From contig NZ_JACEHF010000002.1 of the NCBI RefSeq assembly GCF_014180685.1, positions 52,374 to 116,373 on the forward strand: a stretch of 64,000 nt of DNA, read 5' to 3'. The notes beneath the pieces are model-generated. The model saw nothing but the letters and a program-made list of their open reading frames with translations. It ran no database searches and was not told the origin of the DNA. Both the position numbers and the translations under genes were made by a program. Source of the stretch: Nocardioides pelophilus. GTDB taxonomy: Bacteria > Actinomycetota > Actinomycetes > Propionibacteriales > Nocardioidaceae. Below, piece by piece: positions 42,835 through 52,533 of the stretch (its first letter is position 1; each line of letters starts with the position of its first letter).

Positions 42835-43024
42835 AGCACGAAACCCTAGAACGAGGGGCCGGCTGCCGGCGCGGCTGCACCTCGACCCCCGGGCCCTGCC
42901 GGCCAATAGGAGCATCACATCCTCCCGTCGAGAGTCCGGGGCATTCGACCCGAATGGATACGACCCCTCCGCCAATCTCTGTGGATGGACAAGCGCACCT
43001 GAGGGCTGTGGAAAGGAAACGGCC
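42835..43024. other. Intergenic region upstream of relaxase, candidate oriT
   Basis: MobF relaxase genes are often next to their origin of transfer. This 190-bp gap includes CATTCG-ACC-CGAATG, a perfect inverted repeat at 42942-42956, and a GCCGGC-T-GCCGGC block near 42859. No known nic consensus was recognised, so this is a position-based guess. Confidence 0.3.
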
Positions 43025-46000
43025 GTGACGGTCTCGCTGCGTCGTATGTCCGCGGGAAGCGGCTACCAGTACCTGCTGCGCAGTGTCGCCGCGGGCGACG
43101 GCAGCAGAGCATTGTCGACGTCACTCACCCGGTACTACTCGGAGGTCGGGACGCCGCCAGGTCGCTGGCTCGGCTCGGGAGTTCGGGCCTTCGGAAACGG
43201 CCAGCTCGGCGCAGGGATGCAGGTGACCGAGGAGCAGCTCGCGCTGCTGATCGGCATGGGGCGAGACCCGATCACGGGGGAGCAGCTCGGACGCGCGTAT
43301 CCGACCTACAAGCGTCTGGCGGACCGCATCGACGAGCGAGTGGCGGCTCTCGACCCGGAGATGATCCAGGAGGACTGCGCAGCCGAGACGAGCAGGATCG
43401 AAGCCGAGGAGACAGCCGCCGGCATGCGCCATGCAGTGGCTGGCTTCGATCTCACCTTCAGCGTCCCGAAGTCGGTGTCGGTGCTATGGGCAGTCGCCGA
43501 CGCGGCCACCCAGGAGCAGATCGCGGATGCACATCACGCGGCCGTCGCCGACGTCATCGCCTTCTTCGAGCGGGAGGTAGCCGCGACTCGGGCGGGTATC
43601 TCCGACAGCGATGGCGCCGTGGCTCAAGTCAGCGTCGCCGGGGTGGCTGCGGTGGCCTACGACCACTTCGACTCCCGCGCCGGGGATCCTCAGCTCCACA
43701 CCCACGTGGTGGTGTCCAACAAGGTGCTGACGGTGATGGACGGGCGCTGGCGAAGCCTCGACGGCCGTCCGGTGTTCTCCTCCGTCACGGGACTGTCCGC
43801 GCACTACAACGGGCTGCTGGCCGACCGGCTCAGCCGCGACATCGGGATCGATTGGGAACTTCGCGAACGCAGCGCCGACCGAAATCCGCAGTGGGAGGTC
43901 GTCGGCGTCAGCGATGAGCTCATCGCCGAGTTCTCGAGCCGCACCCGCGAAATCGAGCTCAAGAAGGACGAGCTCATCGGGGAGTACGTCGCACGGCACG
44001 GTCGGATGCCGTCGCCCAAGGTCATCGTCGAGCTCCGCGCCCAGGCCACCCTGGCCACCCGCCCACCCAAGGAGCTGCGGTCCCTCGCCGACCTCACCGC
44101 TGACTGGCGGCGGCGAGCCTCCGAGCGCGTGGGTGCCGATGCAACAGCCTGGGCCGCAACACTCCTGAGCGCCGGAGGCACTCCGCTCGCCGTCGACGAC
44201 GTTCCCTTGGCAGCGGCAGAGGCCATCGCAGCCGACGTCGTGGCCGTCGTCGAGGTCAAGCGGGCGGTGTGGAATCACTGGAACCTCATGGCGGAGGCGT
44301 CGAAGCAGGCGATGGACCTCCGGTTCGCGACCACCTCGGACCGCGAGGCGGTCGTCGCGATGGTTGTCGAGGCCGCCCAGCGTCAGTCGGTGTCGCTGAC
44401 CCCGCCGGAGCTCGCGAGCAGCCCGATCCGATTCCAGCGGGAGGACGGCACGAGCCTCTTCCGGCAGCGGCACGCGGCCAAGTACTCCTCGACCGCGATC
44501 ATCGAGGCAGAAGCACGTCTCCTGGACCGCTCCGAAGCCACGACCGCGCCGACCGTACGCCGCAGCACACTGGCGCGCGTGGTGAGGCATTCGAACGGTC
44601 GACTCAGCACTCAACAGCGGACCGCACTCGAGAGCATCACCTCGTCCGGACGGAACCTGGACCTGCTCGTTGGCCCCGCGGGCGCCGGCAAGACGACAAC
44701 GATGCGCGCCCTCCGCGCCGCGTGGATCATCGAGCACGGGCAGCGCAGCGTCATCGGTCTGGCGCCGTCCGCGACAGCTGCGCAGGCACTGGCCGACGAC
44801 CTCGGGGTCACCTGTGACAACACAGCGAAGTGGCTGCATGAGTACGACAACGGACGCACGGACCTGCGCGCCGGGCAGTTGGTGATCATCGACGAGGCCA
44901 CGCTCGCGGGAACGACCACGCTCGACCGGATCAGTGGCATAGCAGAGGCGGCCGGAGCCAAGGTCCTGCTCGTCGGTGACCCCCATCAGCTTCAGTCCGT
45001 CGAAGCGGGGGGCGCCTTCGCGCTGCTGGTCGGCCGCCGTACCGACGCCCCGGAGCTGACCGACGTCCATCGCTTCGTCAACGAGTGGGAGAGGCACGCA
45101 TCCCTCGCCCTTCGTCGGGGTGAGGTCGAGGTCATCTCGACGTACATCCGCCAGAAGCGAGTCCGCGAAGGACTGACCGACGAGATGCTCGACCGGGCCT
45201 ACGAGGCATGGCGCGCGGACTGCAGCGCCGGCAAGGCCAGCATCCTCGTGACTGAGTCATCCCACGCCGTGCGAACTCTGAACGAGCGGGCCCGCGCCGA
45301 ACGGCTCCTGCTCGACGGCGCCGTCGATGGTCGTGAGATCCCACTGGCCGCAGGCAACAGCGCCTCGGTTGGGGATGTGGTCATCACGCGGCGCAACGAG
45401 CGCACCCTCCGGACCTCCGGTGGTGGCTGGGTCAAGAACGGTGACCGCTGGCGCGTGGTCGACATTCGCCGCGACGGCTCCGTGCTGGTCGACCGGCTCG
45501 ACCCGCGACGTCGAGGAAGGGCGGTGCTGCCGCCTGACTACGTGGGCGAGTACGTCGACCTGGGCTACGCCGTCACCGCTCATCGGGCTCAGGGCATCAC
45601 CGTCGACACCTCCCACGTCGTCGTCACACCGACGACGACCAGAGAGAACCTCTACGTGTCCATGAGCCGCGGCCGGGAGTCGAACATCGCCTACGTAGCT
45701 CTCGACCAGCCGGACGACAGTCACTCGACTCCCGGGCCAGACGACGTCACGGCTCGCACCGTGCTCTTCGGGGTGCTCCAGCACAGCGGCGCAAGCATGT
45801 CCGCGCACCAGACGATGGAGGCCGAGTACGCCATCCATGGCGGCATCGACCGCCTCGCGGCCGAACTCGAGACCCTTGCGGCAGACGTCCAACGCGATCG
45901 CTTCCTGGAACTCCTACGGCGGTCCGGCCTCACGCCTGAACAGCACGAAGCGGTAGTCCAGTCAAGCGCCTTCGGACCGCTCACCGCGTCCCTCCGCCGG

Positions 46001-46552
46001 GCCGAGGCCTATCATCACGACCTCGAGAAGCTGGTTCCGCGTGTGGTCGGGCAGAACGCGCTGGACGATGCTGAAGACATCGCCGCAGTGCTTCGCTACC
46101 GGGTCGAGCAGGCAGCCGCATCCCCGCCCCGGGGCTGCCGGCTGCGCCCGCGCTTGATCGCGGGGCTGATCCCTGAGCCGCTGGGGGAGATGTCCGCTGA
46201 GGACCGCCAGGCGATCGGCGAACGGGCCGAGCTCATCGAGGCCCGGGCCCTCGCACTCGCGGCGGCAGCTGTGGACGCGGGCGCACCCTGGGCTCGCCGA
46301 CTGGGAAGGCCGCCGACCGATCCGAAGGATCAGACGCCCTGGATGCTCGCCGCGGCCACAGTCGCGGCGTACCGCGACCGATACAAGGTCAGTTCGGACT
46401 TGCCCGTCGGAGGAGGAGCGACGGCCGATGCACAACGGGCGGATCGTCGTCGTGCCGTACAAGCCGCACGACGTGCCGCGGACAGCGCCGCTGAGTCAAC
46501 GCCGGCCGGACGCAAAGTTGTCGCCGATCTTCGGGCCGTTTCCGCCCGATAG
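43025..46552 (+). CDS. MobF-family relaxase with helicase domain (TrwC/TraI-like)
   Basis: Conjugative relaxase of 1175 residues that nicks oriT and unwinds the transferred strand. The N-terminal TrwC domain has paired Tyr37-Tyr38 in LTRYYSEVG and the metal triad His214, His225 and His227 in HFDSRAGDPQLHTHVVV. A RecD-like helicase follows, with Walker A GPAGAGKTTT at 550-558, IIDEATLAG, GDPHQLQSVE and a TAHRAQGITVD motif. A C-terminal helical tail of 250 residues completes it. GTG start follows AAAGGAAA. It is the only relaxase in the window. Confidence 0.94.
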   Translation: MTVSLRRMSAGSGYQYLLRSVAAGDGSRALSTSLTRYYSEVGTPPGRWLGSGVRAFGNGQLGAGMQVTEEQLALLIGMGRDPITGEQLGRAYPTYKRLADRIDERVAALDPEMIQEDCAAETSRIEAEETAAGMRHAVAGFDLTFSVPKSVSVLWAVADAATQEQIADAHHAAVADVIAFFEREVAATRAGISDSDGAVAQVSVAGVAAVAYDHFDSRAGDPQLHTHVVVSNKVLTVMDGRWRSLDGRPVFSSVTGLSAHYNGLLADRLSRDIGIDWELRERSADRNPQWEVVGVSDELIAEFSSRTREIELKKDELIGEYVARHGRMPSPKVIVELRAQATLATRPPKELRSLADLTADWRRRASERVGADATAWAATLLSAGGTPLAVDDVPLAAAEAIAADVVAVVEVKRAVWNHWNLMAEASKQAMDLRFATTSDREAVVAMVVEAAQRQSVSLTPPELASSPIRFQREDGTSLFRQRHAAKYSSTAIIEAEARLLDRSEATTAPTVRRSTLARVVRHSNGRLSTQQRTALESITSSGRNLDLLVGPAGAGKTTTMRALRAAWIIEHGQRSVIGLAPSATAAQALADDLGVTCDNTAKWLHEYDNGRTDLRAGQLVIIDEATLAGTTTLDRISGIAEAAGAKVLLVGDPHQLQSVEAGGAFALLVGRRTDAPELTDVHRFVNEWERHASLALRRGEVEVISTYIRQKRVREGLTDEMLDRAYEAWRADCSAGKASILVTESSHAVRTLNERARAERLLLDGAVDGREIPLAAGNSASVGDVVITRRNERTLRTSGGGWVKNGDRWRVVDIRRDGSVLVDRLDPRRRGRAVLPPDYVGEYVDLGYAVTAHRAQGITVDTSHVVVTPTTTRENLYVSMSRGRESNIAYVALDQPDDSHSTPGPDDVTARTVLFGVLQHSGASMSAHQTMEAEYAIHGGIDRLAAELETLAADVQRDRFLELLRRSGLTPEQHEAVVQSSAFGPLTASLRRAEAYHHDLEKLVPRVVGQNALDDAEDIAAVLRYRVEQAAASPPRGCRLRPRLIAGLIPEPLGEMSAEDRQAIGERAELIEARALALAAAAVDAGAPWARRLGRPPTDPKDQTPWMLAAATVAAYRDRYKVSSDLPVGGGATADAQRADRRRAVQAARRAADSAAESTPAGRKVVADLRAVSAR

Positions 46553-46657
46553 GACCATCCTTGGCGTCTCCATCCACAAAGCGGCCCGGTTTGGCTCGGC
46601 GACACGGGCGACTTGACCTAAGCAGGGTTCGTCATCACCCAGCCCCGGAGGTCAGGG

Positions 46658-47068
46658 ATGTTGCTGCTGCTCATCGCGTTGCCCGTCATCATCCTTGCGA
46701 CCCTGTCGTACGGCCTGCTCCAGGCCTATGCGCCGTCCAACGTCCTGATCCGACGTGTTCAATCGGCTCGCCCAACGATCCGCATGGCGGTCGCCCTTGG
46801 CGCTCTCGCATTCGCGTGCGCCCTTTCGGTTCACACACTCCACCTGGCAATCGATGCTGGCGCCCCGGGTTTGCTCAACATCGTCGTCCTGCTGCTTGCA
46901 TGGGATGCGATCAAGTTCGCCATCCTGGCATGCCTGACCTCGCTTGCATCGGCTGTCGGAGGGCTTCGCCTCCCGGTCGGTCGGCCTATCCGAGGATCTC
47001 GGCACTCGACCGGGCGAGGGGCAAGTCGATCGAGCCCCGAGAAAAGCGCAGGAGCCGATGCTGCTTGA
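46658..47068 (+). CDS. Small integral membrane protein
   Basis: Protein of 136 residues with about three membrane helices (LLLLIALPVIILATLSYGLL; MAVALGALAFACALSVHTLH; LLNIVVLLLAWDAIKFAILA) and a polar Arg/Ser tail. GGAGG lies six bases before the ATG. It follows the relaxase by 105 bases. Function unknown; it could be an element-encoded surface or entry protein. Confidence 0.65.
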   Translation: MLLLLIALPVIILATLSYGLLQAYAPSNVLIRRVQSARPTIRMAVALGALAFACALSVHTLHLAIDAGAPGLLNIVVLLLAWDAIKFAILACLTSLASAVGGLRLPVGRPIRGSRHSTGRGASRSSPEKSAGADAA

Positions 47069-47161
47069 CAGGAGTGCCCAATGTGACTGCTGATGCAGAC
47101 GGCGTTTCCCGCCGGTGCCGTCCTCTGGGCGGCTACGGTGTCCGAAGAGGGGTGGTGAACC

Positions 47162-47914
47162 ATGGCGACGCACAGCGCGATTGAGTGGACCGAGGTCACT
47201 TGGAACCCCGTGACCGGGTGTGACCGTGTCGCCGCGGGCTGCGACAACTGCTACGCGCTGACTCTGGCGAAGCGACTGAAGGCGATGGGCGCCGAGAAGT
47301 ACAAGAACGACGGCGACCCGCGAACGTCTGGACCCGGGTTCGCGGTGACGCTCCACCCGTCCTCGCTCGATCAGCCCTACCGCTGGCGCTCCCCGAAGGT
47401 CGTCTTCGTGAACTCCATGAGCGACCTCTTCCACGCCAAGGTCCCGCTGGACTTCATCCGCGACATCTTCGACGTCATGCGCGAGACGCCGCGTCACACC
47501 TACCAGGTGCTGACGAAGCGCGCGCACCGCATGGCACGGGTCGCCGACAAGCTCGACTGGCCCGACAACCTTTGGATGGGCGTCTCGGTAGAATCCCTCG
47601 ACGTCGTCGACCGCATCGACCACCTACGGGCGACGCCGGCAGCCACGAGATTTCTATCCTGCGAGCCGCTCCTGACGGCCATGCCGGGGCTGAACCTCGA
47701 GCAGATCGACTGGGTGATCGCCGGTGGCGAGTCGGGCCTGCATGCCCGACCGATGGCCCCTGAGTGGGTCGAGGACATCCGCGACCAGTGCCTCCGCGCC
47801 GACGTCGCGTTCTTCTTCAAGCAGTGGGGTGGCCGGACGCCGAAGGCCAACGGCCGCGAGCTCGATGGCCGGACCTGGGACGACATGCCAGCGTTGGCGG
47901 CAGCAGGCGTCTAG
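47162..47914 (+). CDS. DUF5131 (phage Gp37/Gp68-like) three-Cys-motif protein
   Basis: Protein of 250 residues. The N-terminus IEWTEVTWNPVTGCDRVAAG is followed by CDNCYA, so three Cys stand as C20-x6-C27-x2-C30, recalling a radical-SAM-like cluster site. VNSMSDLFHAKVP, YQVLTKRAHRM, WMGVSVES and WVIAGGESG are the usual DUF5131 blocks. Its partner family TcmP is encoded convergently, and the two stop codons share the bases CTAG. The pair is widespread on mobile DNA and defence islands, but the reaction is unknown. Confidence 0.9.
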   Translation: MATHSAIEWTEVTWNPVTGCDRVAAGCDNCYALTLAKRLKAMGAEKYKNDGDPRTSGPGFAVTLHPSSLDQPYRWRSPKVVFVNSMSDLFHAKVPLDFIRDIFDVMRETPRHTYQVLTKRAHRMARVADKLDWPDNLWMGVSVESLDVVDRIDHLRATPAATRFLSCEPLLTAMPGLNLEQIDWVIAGGESGLHARPMAPEWVEDIRDQCLRADVAFFFKQWGGRTPKANGRELDGRTWDDMPALAAAGV

Positions 47915-48840
47915 CGCCACCACGGGCGCTCGGACGGATCCCAGCAGGGCTCGCTCTTCCATTCGGGCAGCGGCCCGGCGTAGTCGCCGAAGAGCGCCTC
48001 TTGGCCCGACTGCGCGTCCAGTGCCTCCTGCCTCATACGCGGCTCTCGCTCGGCGGCCTTCTTGTAGAGGTGGGACATGATCTTCAGGCCGGCCTCGTGA
48101 TCGGTGGCGAAGACCATGTCGTAGAGCGCGGTGCCGGTCTTCATCGTCATCGGGATCCGGATCGTGTGCCGGTAGCCGAGCTCGGTCTCGAACTGCCAGC
48201 GCAGCAGATTGACCATCTCGGCACGGAAGTCGCTGGCCGTGATCGAGTCGGCCTGTCGCGCGCCCAGGATCTTTCGCCACCGGTCGGACCCGTACATGCG
48301 GTCCACCCGGTCTGCGAACGCGTCGCCGTTGCTACCCGTGGCGCCCTTCACGATCATCGCCGGCGACCACAAGATCCACTGCTCTGACTTGAACTTCCCC
48401 TTCCGGAAAGCAGCGAGCGTCGCCATCGTCTCCCAGTGCAGCTCGGCTGCCTGCTGGTCGAGGAAGGCGAACATCGGTGCCCAGCGGACGTCATTGAGAT
48501 CGGCGAGCATGCGCTTGACCGTGACGTTGCAGTCACCCGGGTAGATACGGAACGGCGCCCCGGGATGCCGCGCCTCAAGATCGGCCTTGATCCTGGCTGC
48601 GCGGGGCGGCAACTCCCCGAACGCGAACCGAGTGAAGGACGGGGTCGTTGACAAGGCGATGCGCGCGGACCCGTCGAACTTCTTCTCAGTGTCCCGGTCG
48701 AAGTTCTCGGGCTCGCCCGCCATCAGGTCGAGGTAGATTCGTTCCTCGACGGACTTGGCGGCCTGGTTGAACGCGGGCAGGTAGCCCTGGAGGATCTCCA
48801 GCTTGTTCCTTGACCAGTAGCTCCAGCCGCGCGCGGTCAT
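47911..48840 (-). CDS. tcmP: Three-Cys-motif partner protein TcmP
   Basis: Protein of 309 residues with the TcmP entry YWSRNKLEILQGYLPAFNQ and IYLDLMAGEPEN, which looks like a Rossmann-type methyltransferase strand-loop. PMFAFLDQQAAELHWETMAT is another family block. It normally accompanies DUF5131 proteins, as here. It lies only 12 bases after the restriction-methylase gene on the same strand, so it is likely made from that message. Function unknown. Confidence 0.85.
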   Translation of the reverse strand: MTARGWSYWSRNKLEILQGYLPAFNQAAKSVEERIYLDLMAGEPENFDRDTEKKFDGSARIALSTTPSFTRFAFGELPPRAARIKADLEARHPGAPFRIYPGDCNVTVKRMLADLNDVRWAPMFAFLDQQAAELHWETMATLAAFRKGKFKSEQWILWSPAMIVKGATGSNGDAFADRVDRMYGSDRWRKILGARQADSITASDFRAEMVNLLRWQFETELGYRHTIRIPMTMKTGTALYDMVFATDHEAGLKIMSHLYKKAAEREPRMRQEALDAQSGQEALFGDYAGPLPEWKSEPCWDPSERPWWR

Positions 48841-48852
48841 GGGTCTTCCCCC

Positions 48853-51800
48853 CTAGCTACGCAGATATCGCCGCAGCATGAGCGTCGCCCGGACGTCGTC
48901 CTCGTTGTAGTCCAGTAGCTCAAGCCACGCCTGTTCGTAGCCGGCCCGCGCTTTCGCGATCCATTCCGCTGAGCTCTCCCCATCAAGCCCCTGCGTGCGC
49001 CAGCTGGCGCCCCCAAGAGGCGCCAGCGTCTTGAGGCTGAAGCCATCCGTGCTCGAGAACCGGCCACGCACGAACTCAAGCAAGTCGGTCGCAACGGCGA
49101 GGAGGTCCGCCGCGTCACCGCCGACCTTCTCGAGGAACCTTCGTTCGGTGACTCCGTAATGGAACAGGCGAACCTGTAGCCCAGCTTCCTGGGCTTCTCG
49201 GATGACGTCGGACACCTGGCTGACCAAGGACTTGGCTTGGAGCACATCGGGATCGGAGACCACCTGGGACGACCCAACGCTGTGGTACTCGGAGTCGGCC
49301 ACTCCGCGGCGGGTGACGAGGTAGCCCCAGAGGTAGACGCCCGTATCGTCGTGTTCGACATCCAGGTCGATCTCGACGTCGGCCTCTTCGAGGTCGTCGC
49401 CGACAACTTCGCGACGTGCCTCGACCTCTCCAGCGATGTCGGGCTTGAGCACCACCTCGTCAGTGCTCTCCGATTCCTCAGCGACGACGGGCAGGATGCG
49501 TGCGACGGCTGCTTCGATCTCCTCGGTCAGTCCGGCGCCAGTCAACGCCGCACGGACGGCGCCGCGGGTCGCATCCGCAGTGGCACCGGGGGTGACGTTC
49601 GCTGCGACCTGTTCGGCACGCTCGACGATGCTTACTAAGGCTGCATGATCGGCGTTGCTTGAGTCGTAGGCCTCGAACGGCACGTAGAAGACGTTTTTGT
49701 CGAAGTCGCGGGGACCGAAAAGGCCAACGTTCTGCAGCGGGGTCACGCGCCGGAGCAGTACCTCAGAGTTGAGGATACCGACGAGGTACCGGCCCTCAGC
49801 AAGGCTGCCGACTGGGGCCCAGTAAAGCTTGTGGTCGATGACGGCCGTTGGATCCTGAACTAGCGCTGCGGTCAGAGCCGATCCAGCCTTTGTATAGACG
49901 ACTCGCTGGCTCGCGATTGGAAGCTGTGAGGACAACTGGCTCATGTAGTCGATCCGAGTGAGCAGGTCCGAGGGGTCCGTCTGGACCTTGTTGCTCTCCC
50001 AGGCCGTCTCCGCCTGCGTCCACCAGTCAGAGAGCCCCTGGTTCTCGGCGATCTCGCTGGGGCGCATGAGCCGGTCATTCTCGAGTGGCAACACACTCAG
50101 GATCGGCTCGAGCGGTCGGTACGGGGCAATGCTCTCGCCCAGGTAGGTACGCCGCACGTGCTCGGTTTCCACAGATCCTGTCAGCGTCGATACGTACTTC
50201 CACGGCTCTTTCTCCTGGCTCGTTCGGCGTGACCGAACGCGCCGGCGACCCGCGCCTGCACCGAGCGCGCTTGCAGGCGCGTCTTCGACTGTGACGAGCA
50301 CACGAGGAACGAGGATGGCGCCTTGTCGGAACTTGCGCTTGTACGGAGAGACGGGAAGGTCGTCGCCCGCATTCAGCTGGAACACGTTTCCGTTGGAGAT
50401 GGTGAAGGTGGACTTAGCCTGCTGCCAGGTCGCGTCCGGAGCGCGCAGTGTCGAGTGCCACTTTCGCACCGCCTTCGTCATCCCGACCGCAAGGTTTGTG
50501 CGGGACCCGCTGATCACACACGACACCATGGGGAATCCGGTTGGAGCCTTGGTCAGGTCCCAGGTCTCGCCGAAGGAGACGGTGATGTCGCCTGCCTGAG
50601 CCGAGGACCACTTCCCTGACCGGAAGCCGGTGTGCGGCAGCCGGGTCAGCGTGCCGTGTGGCATGACGAAGGCGAACGAGCCTTCCGGGTTGAGGTACAT
50701 CTCGACGGCCCGCGTCACGAACAGTGTCGAGAGGTCGCGGCCCGAGGCGCCGAGTCCTCCAGTGAGGAGATTCCTGGGCTTCGCCAACGCCTTGTAGCGG
50801 GCCTTCATCGCGTCGGTCATCTTGCTGTAGCGGAGCCACGGCGGGTTCCCGACCAGCACGTCGACGCGGTTCTCAGGCAGGGCGAGCCAGATCGGTCGGA
50901 TCAAGTTGCGGACGTAGTAGCCCCAGATGTGGTTGCGACCGCTGCGAGCGAGGTCTCGCATGGTCGCGAAGGTCTGCCCGAGGATCGTGCGGTCCTCCTC
51001 CGCGATCTTGAACTGCTTGAAGACCGGCGTGATCAGTGTGCGGTGCAGCGTTCCAGAATCATCGAGCGCAAGATCGGCCATGCGGGCCACCAGGCGGTCG
51101 AACACTGCGGCGTCCTGGAGAACCGACATCGGGAACACGAGGTCGTCATCACCGATGATGCCGCCACCCTTGCCGACCAGGTCGTCAGCCGTCGTGGCGA
51201 TTGAGACGGCGTCGTCACGTGTGAACAGGTCTCGGTTCTGCTCCCATTGGAGCGAGTCACCGAGGTAGATCGGAACCGAGATGGCTGGCCGCTCCGAGTG
51301 ACGCAGTCGTTCCGGGCCGATGGCCAGTAGGTAGGTGACTCGCGCCAGAGTTACTGCGACAGGGTGGATGTCCATGCCCAAGACGTGACTAGTCAGGCCA
51401 TCGACAGCTTCTCCGACGCCGAGACCAGCGGTGTCGGCGGCATCCAGGTACGCGCGAGCCGCGTGGAAGACAAAGGTGCCCGAGCCGCAGGAGGGGTCGA
51501 GGACTCGCTGGTTGAGTGGGTCGGTGACGGTCGCGTTCACGACCCTGTCCGCAAGCCAGTCGGGGGTGTAGTACTCGCCCAGCTTCGCCCGCATCTCCTG
51601 AACAATGATCGACTCGTACAGGTGCTTCAGGACGTCGTGCTCGACGCCGCTCCAGTCGAACCGGGAGACCCGGTCGGCCAGGGTGCGAACGAACGTCGCC
51701 CCTCCCGGAACGGCCACAAGCCAGTCAAAGAAGTCGGCCTCCACTACCCCGTGGATCTGGGCCTCGTCGAACTCGCGGCCGGTGACTAGGTCCTCCGCGG

Positions 51801-52533
51801 CCACGGGCCCAGCGGCCGACACGTCGATTCCCAAGACGGCGTGCGCGATGATCTCTGCGGTCAGGACGAGCAGCGTGTGATTGATGAACGCGTCGGAGTC
51901 GTCTTCGAAGTCCGATCCGAAGGCAGTCTTCAGCAGCTTGGCCCACAACTGGCGCTTGAGGACGACCTCGGGAGCTTCTCGGTGAGCCTCGTAGAGCGCC
52001 GATAGCTCCCGGAAGTCGAGGAGGTGTGCTGGTGAGCTGGCGCCCAAGCGCTGCTCGATTTCGGCCGGCGTCGGCGGGACAGCGGTCTCAGAGGCGAGGA
52101 TCGCCTCGAGCCAGAGCAGCAGTGCGTCCGCGTCGGCGGCGTTCTCCAGCGAGGAGATCTCGACGAACTCGTCGTTCTGCACCAAGTCATAGAGCACCCA
52201 CGTGACGCCGTCAGTCAGGATGCCGACGAAGCGGCGTCCATACTGCGCCTGCCGAGTCTTGAGATAGCCCTTGAGCTGTTCTTGGCCGTCGGCCCGGACC
52301 GCGGCGTTGCGGAGGTCCTTCTTCACCTCGATCACGCAGTGGCAGATGGCAATGTCGATGCGCCGACGGGTGCCGTCCGCCGTCTGCTCCTCGAGCTTAG
52401 GTGCCTGGTCTGCCGTGAGGTTGAGCTCTCCGCCGGCCAGGAGGGTTTGAATCTCGGACTGGATGTCGGCCTCAGTGTGGATTCCACGTGTCGCGAGGCG
52501 CTGCACAGCCCTGGTGATGATCTCGTTCGCCAC
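48853..52533 (-). CDS. Type IIG-like restriction-methylase fused to an RNase H-like exonuclease domain
   Basis: Protein of 1226 residues. Residues 55-75 fit a PD-(D/E)xK nuclease (Asp60, Glu69, Lys71 in VIEVKK). The N6-adenine methyltransferase centre has GEYYTP (319-324), motif I DPSCGSGTF (346-354), DIHPVA (388-393) and the catalytic NPPW (563-566). A long target-recognition region follows. Residues about 1051-1226 look like a YprB/TM0106-type RNase H-like domain: Asp1058-x-Glu1060, VYLWGYLV, FHYG at about 1124, Asp1150, and YNEDDVRAT at 1209. GTG start has GGAGG upstream. I know of type IIG enzymes with the first two parts, but this third part is unusual. Confidence 0.88.
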   Translation of the reverse strand: MANEIITRAVQRLATRGIHTEADIQSEIQTLLAGGELNLTADQAPKLEEQTADGTRRRIDIAICHCVIEVKKDLRNAAVRADGQEQLKGYLKTRQAQYGRRFVGILTDGVTWVLYDLVQNDEFVEISSLENAADADALLLWLEAILASETAVPPTPAEIEQRLGASSPAHLLDFRELSALYEAHREAPEVVLKRQLWAKLLKTAFGSDFEDDSDAFINHTLLVLTAEIIAHAVLGIDVSAAGPVAAEDLVTGREFDEAQIHGVVEADFFDWLVAVPGGATFVRTLADRVSRFDWSGVEHDVLKHLYESIIVQEMRAKLGEYYTPDWLADRVVNATVTDPLNQRVLDPSCGSGTFVFHAARAYLDAADTAGLGVGEAVDGLTSHVLGMDIHPVAVTLARVTYLLAIGPERLRHSERPAISVPIYLGDSLQWEQNRDLFTRDDAVSIATTADDLVGKGGGIIGDDDLVFPMSVLQDAAVFDRLVARMADLALDDSGTLHRTLITPVFKQFKIAEEDRTILGQTFATMRDLARSGRNHIWGYYVRNLIRPIWLALPENRVDVLVGNPPWLRYSKMTDAMKARYKALAKPRNLLTGGLGASGRDLSTLFVTRAVEMYLNPEGSFAFVMPHGTLTRLPHTGFRSGKWSSAQAGDITVSFGETWDLTKAPTGFPMVSCVISGSRTNLAVGMTKAVRKWHSTLRAPDATWQQAKSTFTISNGNVFQLNAGDDLPVSPYKRKFRQGAILVPRVLVTVEDAPASALGAGAGRRRVRSRRTSQEKEPWKYVSTLTGSVETEHVRRTYLGESIAPYRPLEPILSVLPLENDRLMRPSEIAENQGLSDWWTQAETAWESNKVQTDPSDLLTRIDYMSQLSSQLPIASQRVVYTKAGSALTAALVQDPTAVIDHKLYWAPVGSLAEGRYLVGILNSEVLLRRVTPLQNVGLFGPRDFDKNVFYVPFEAYDSSNADHAALVSIVERAEQVAANVTPGATADATRGAVRAALTGAGLTEEIEAAVARILPVVAEESESTDEVVLKPDIAGEVEARREVVGDDLEEADVEIDLDVEHDDTGVYLWGYLVTRRGVADSEYHSVGSSQVVSDPDVLQAKSLVSQVSDVIREAQEAGLQVRLFHYGVTERRFLEKVGGDAADLLAVATDLLEFVRGRFSSTDGFSLKTLAPLGGASWRTQGLDGESSAEWIAKARAGYEQAWLELLDYNEDDVRATLMLRRYLRS

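Noticed and set aside
43484..45097. 537-residue minus-strand frame opposite the relaxase
   Set aside because: The relaxase has all catalytic and helicase motifs; the minus frame has none.
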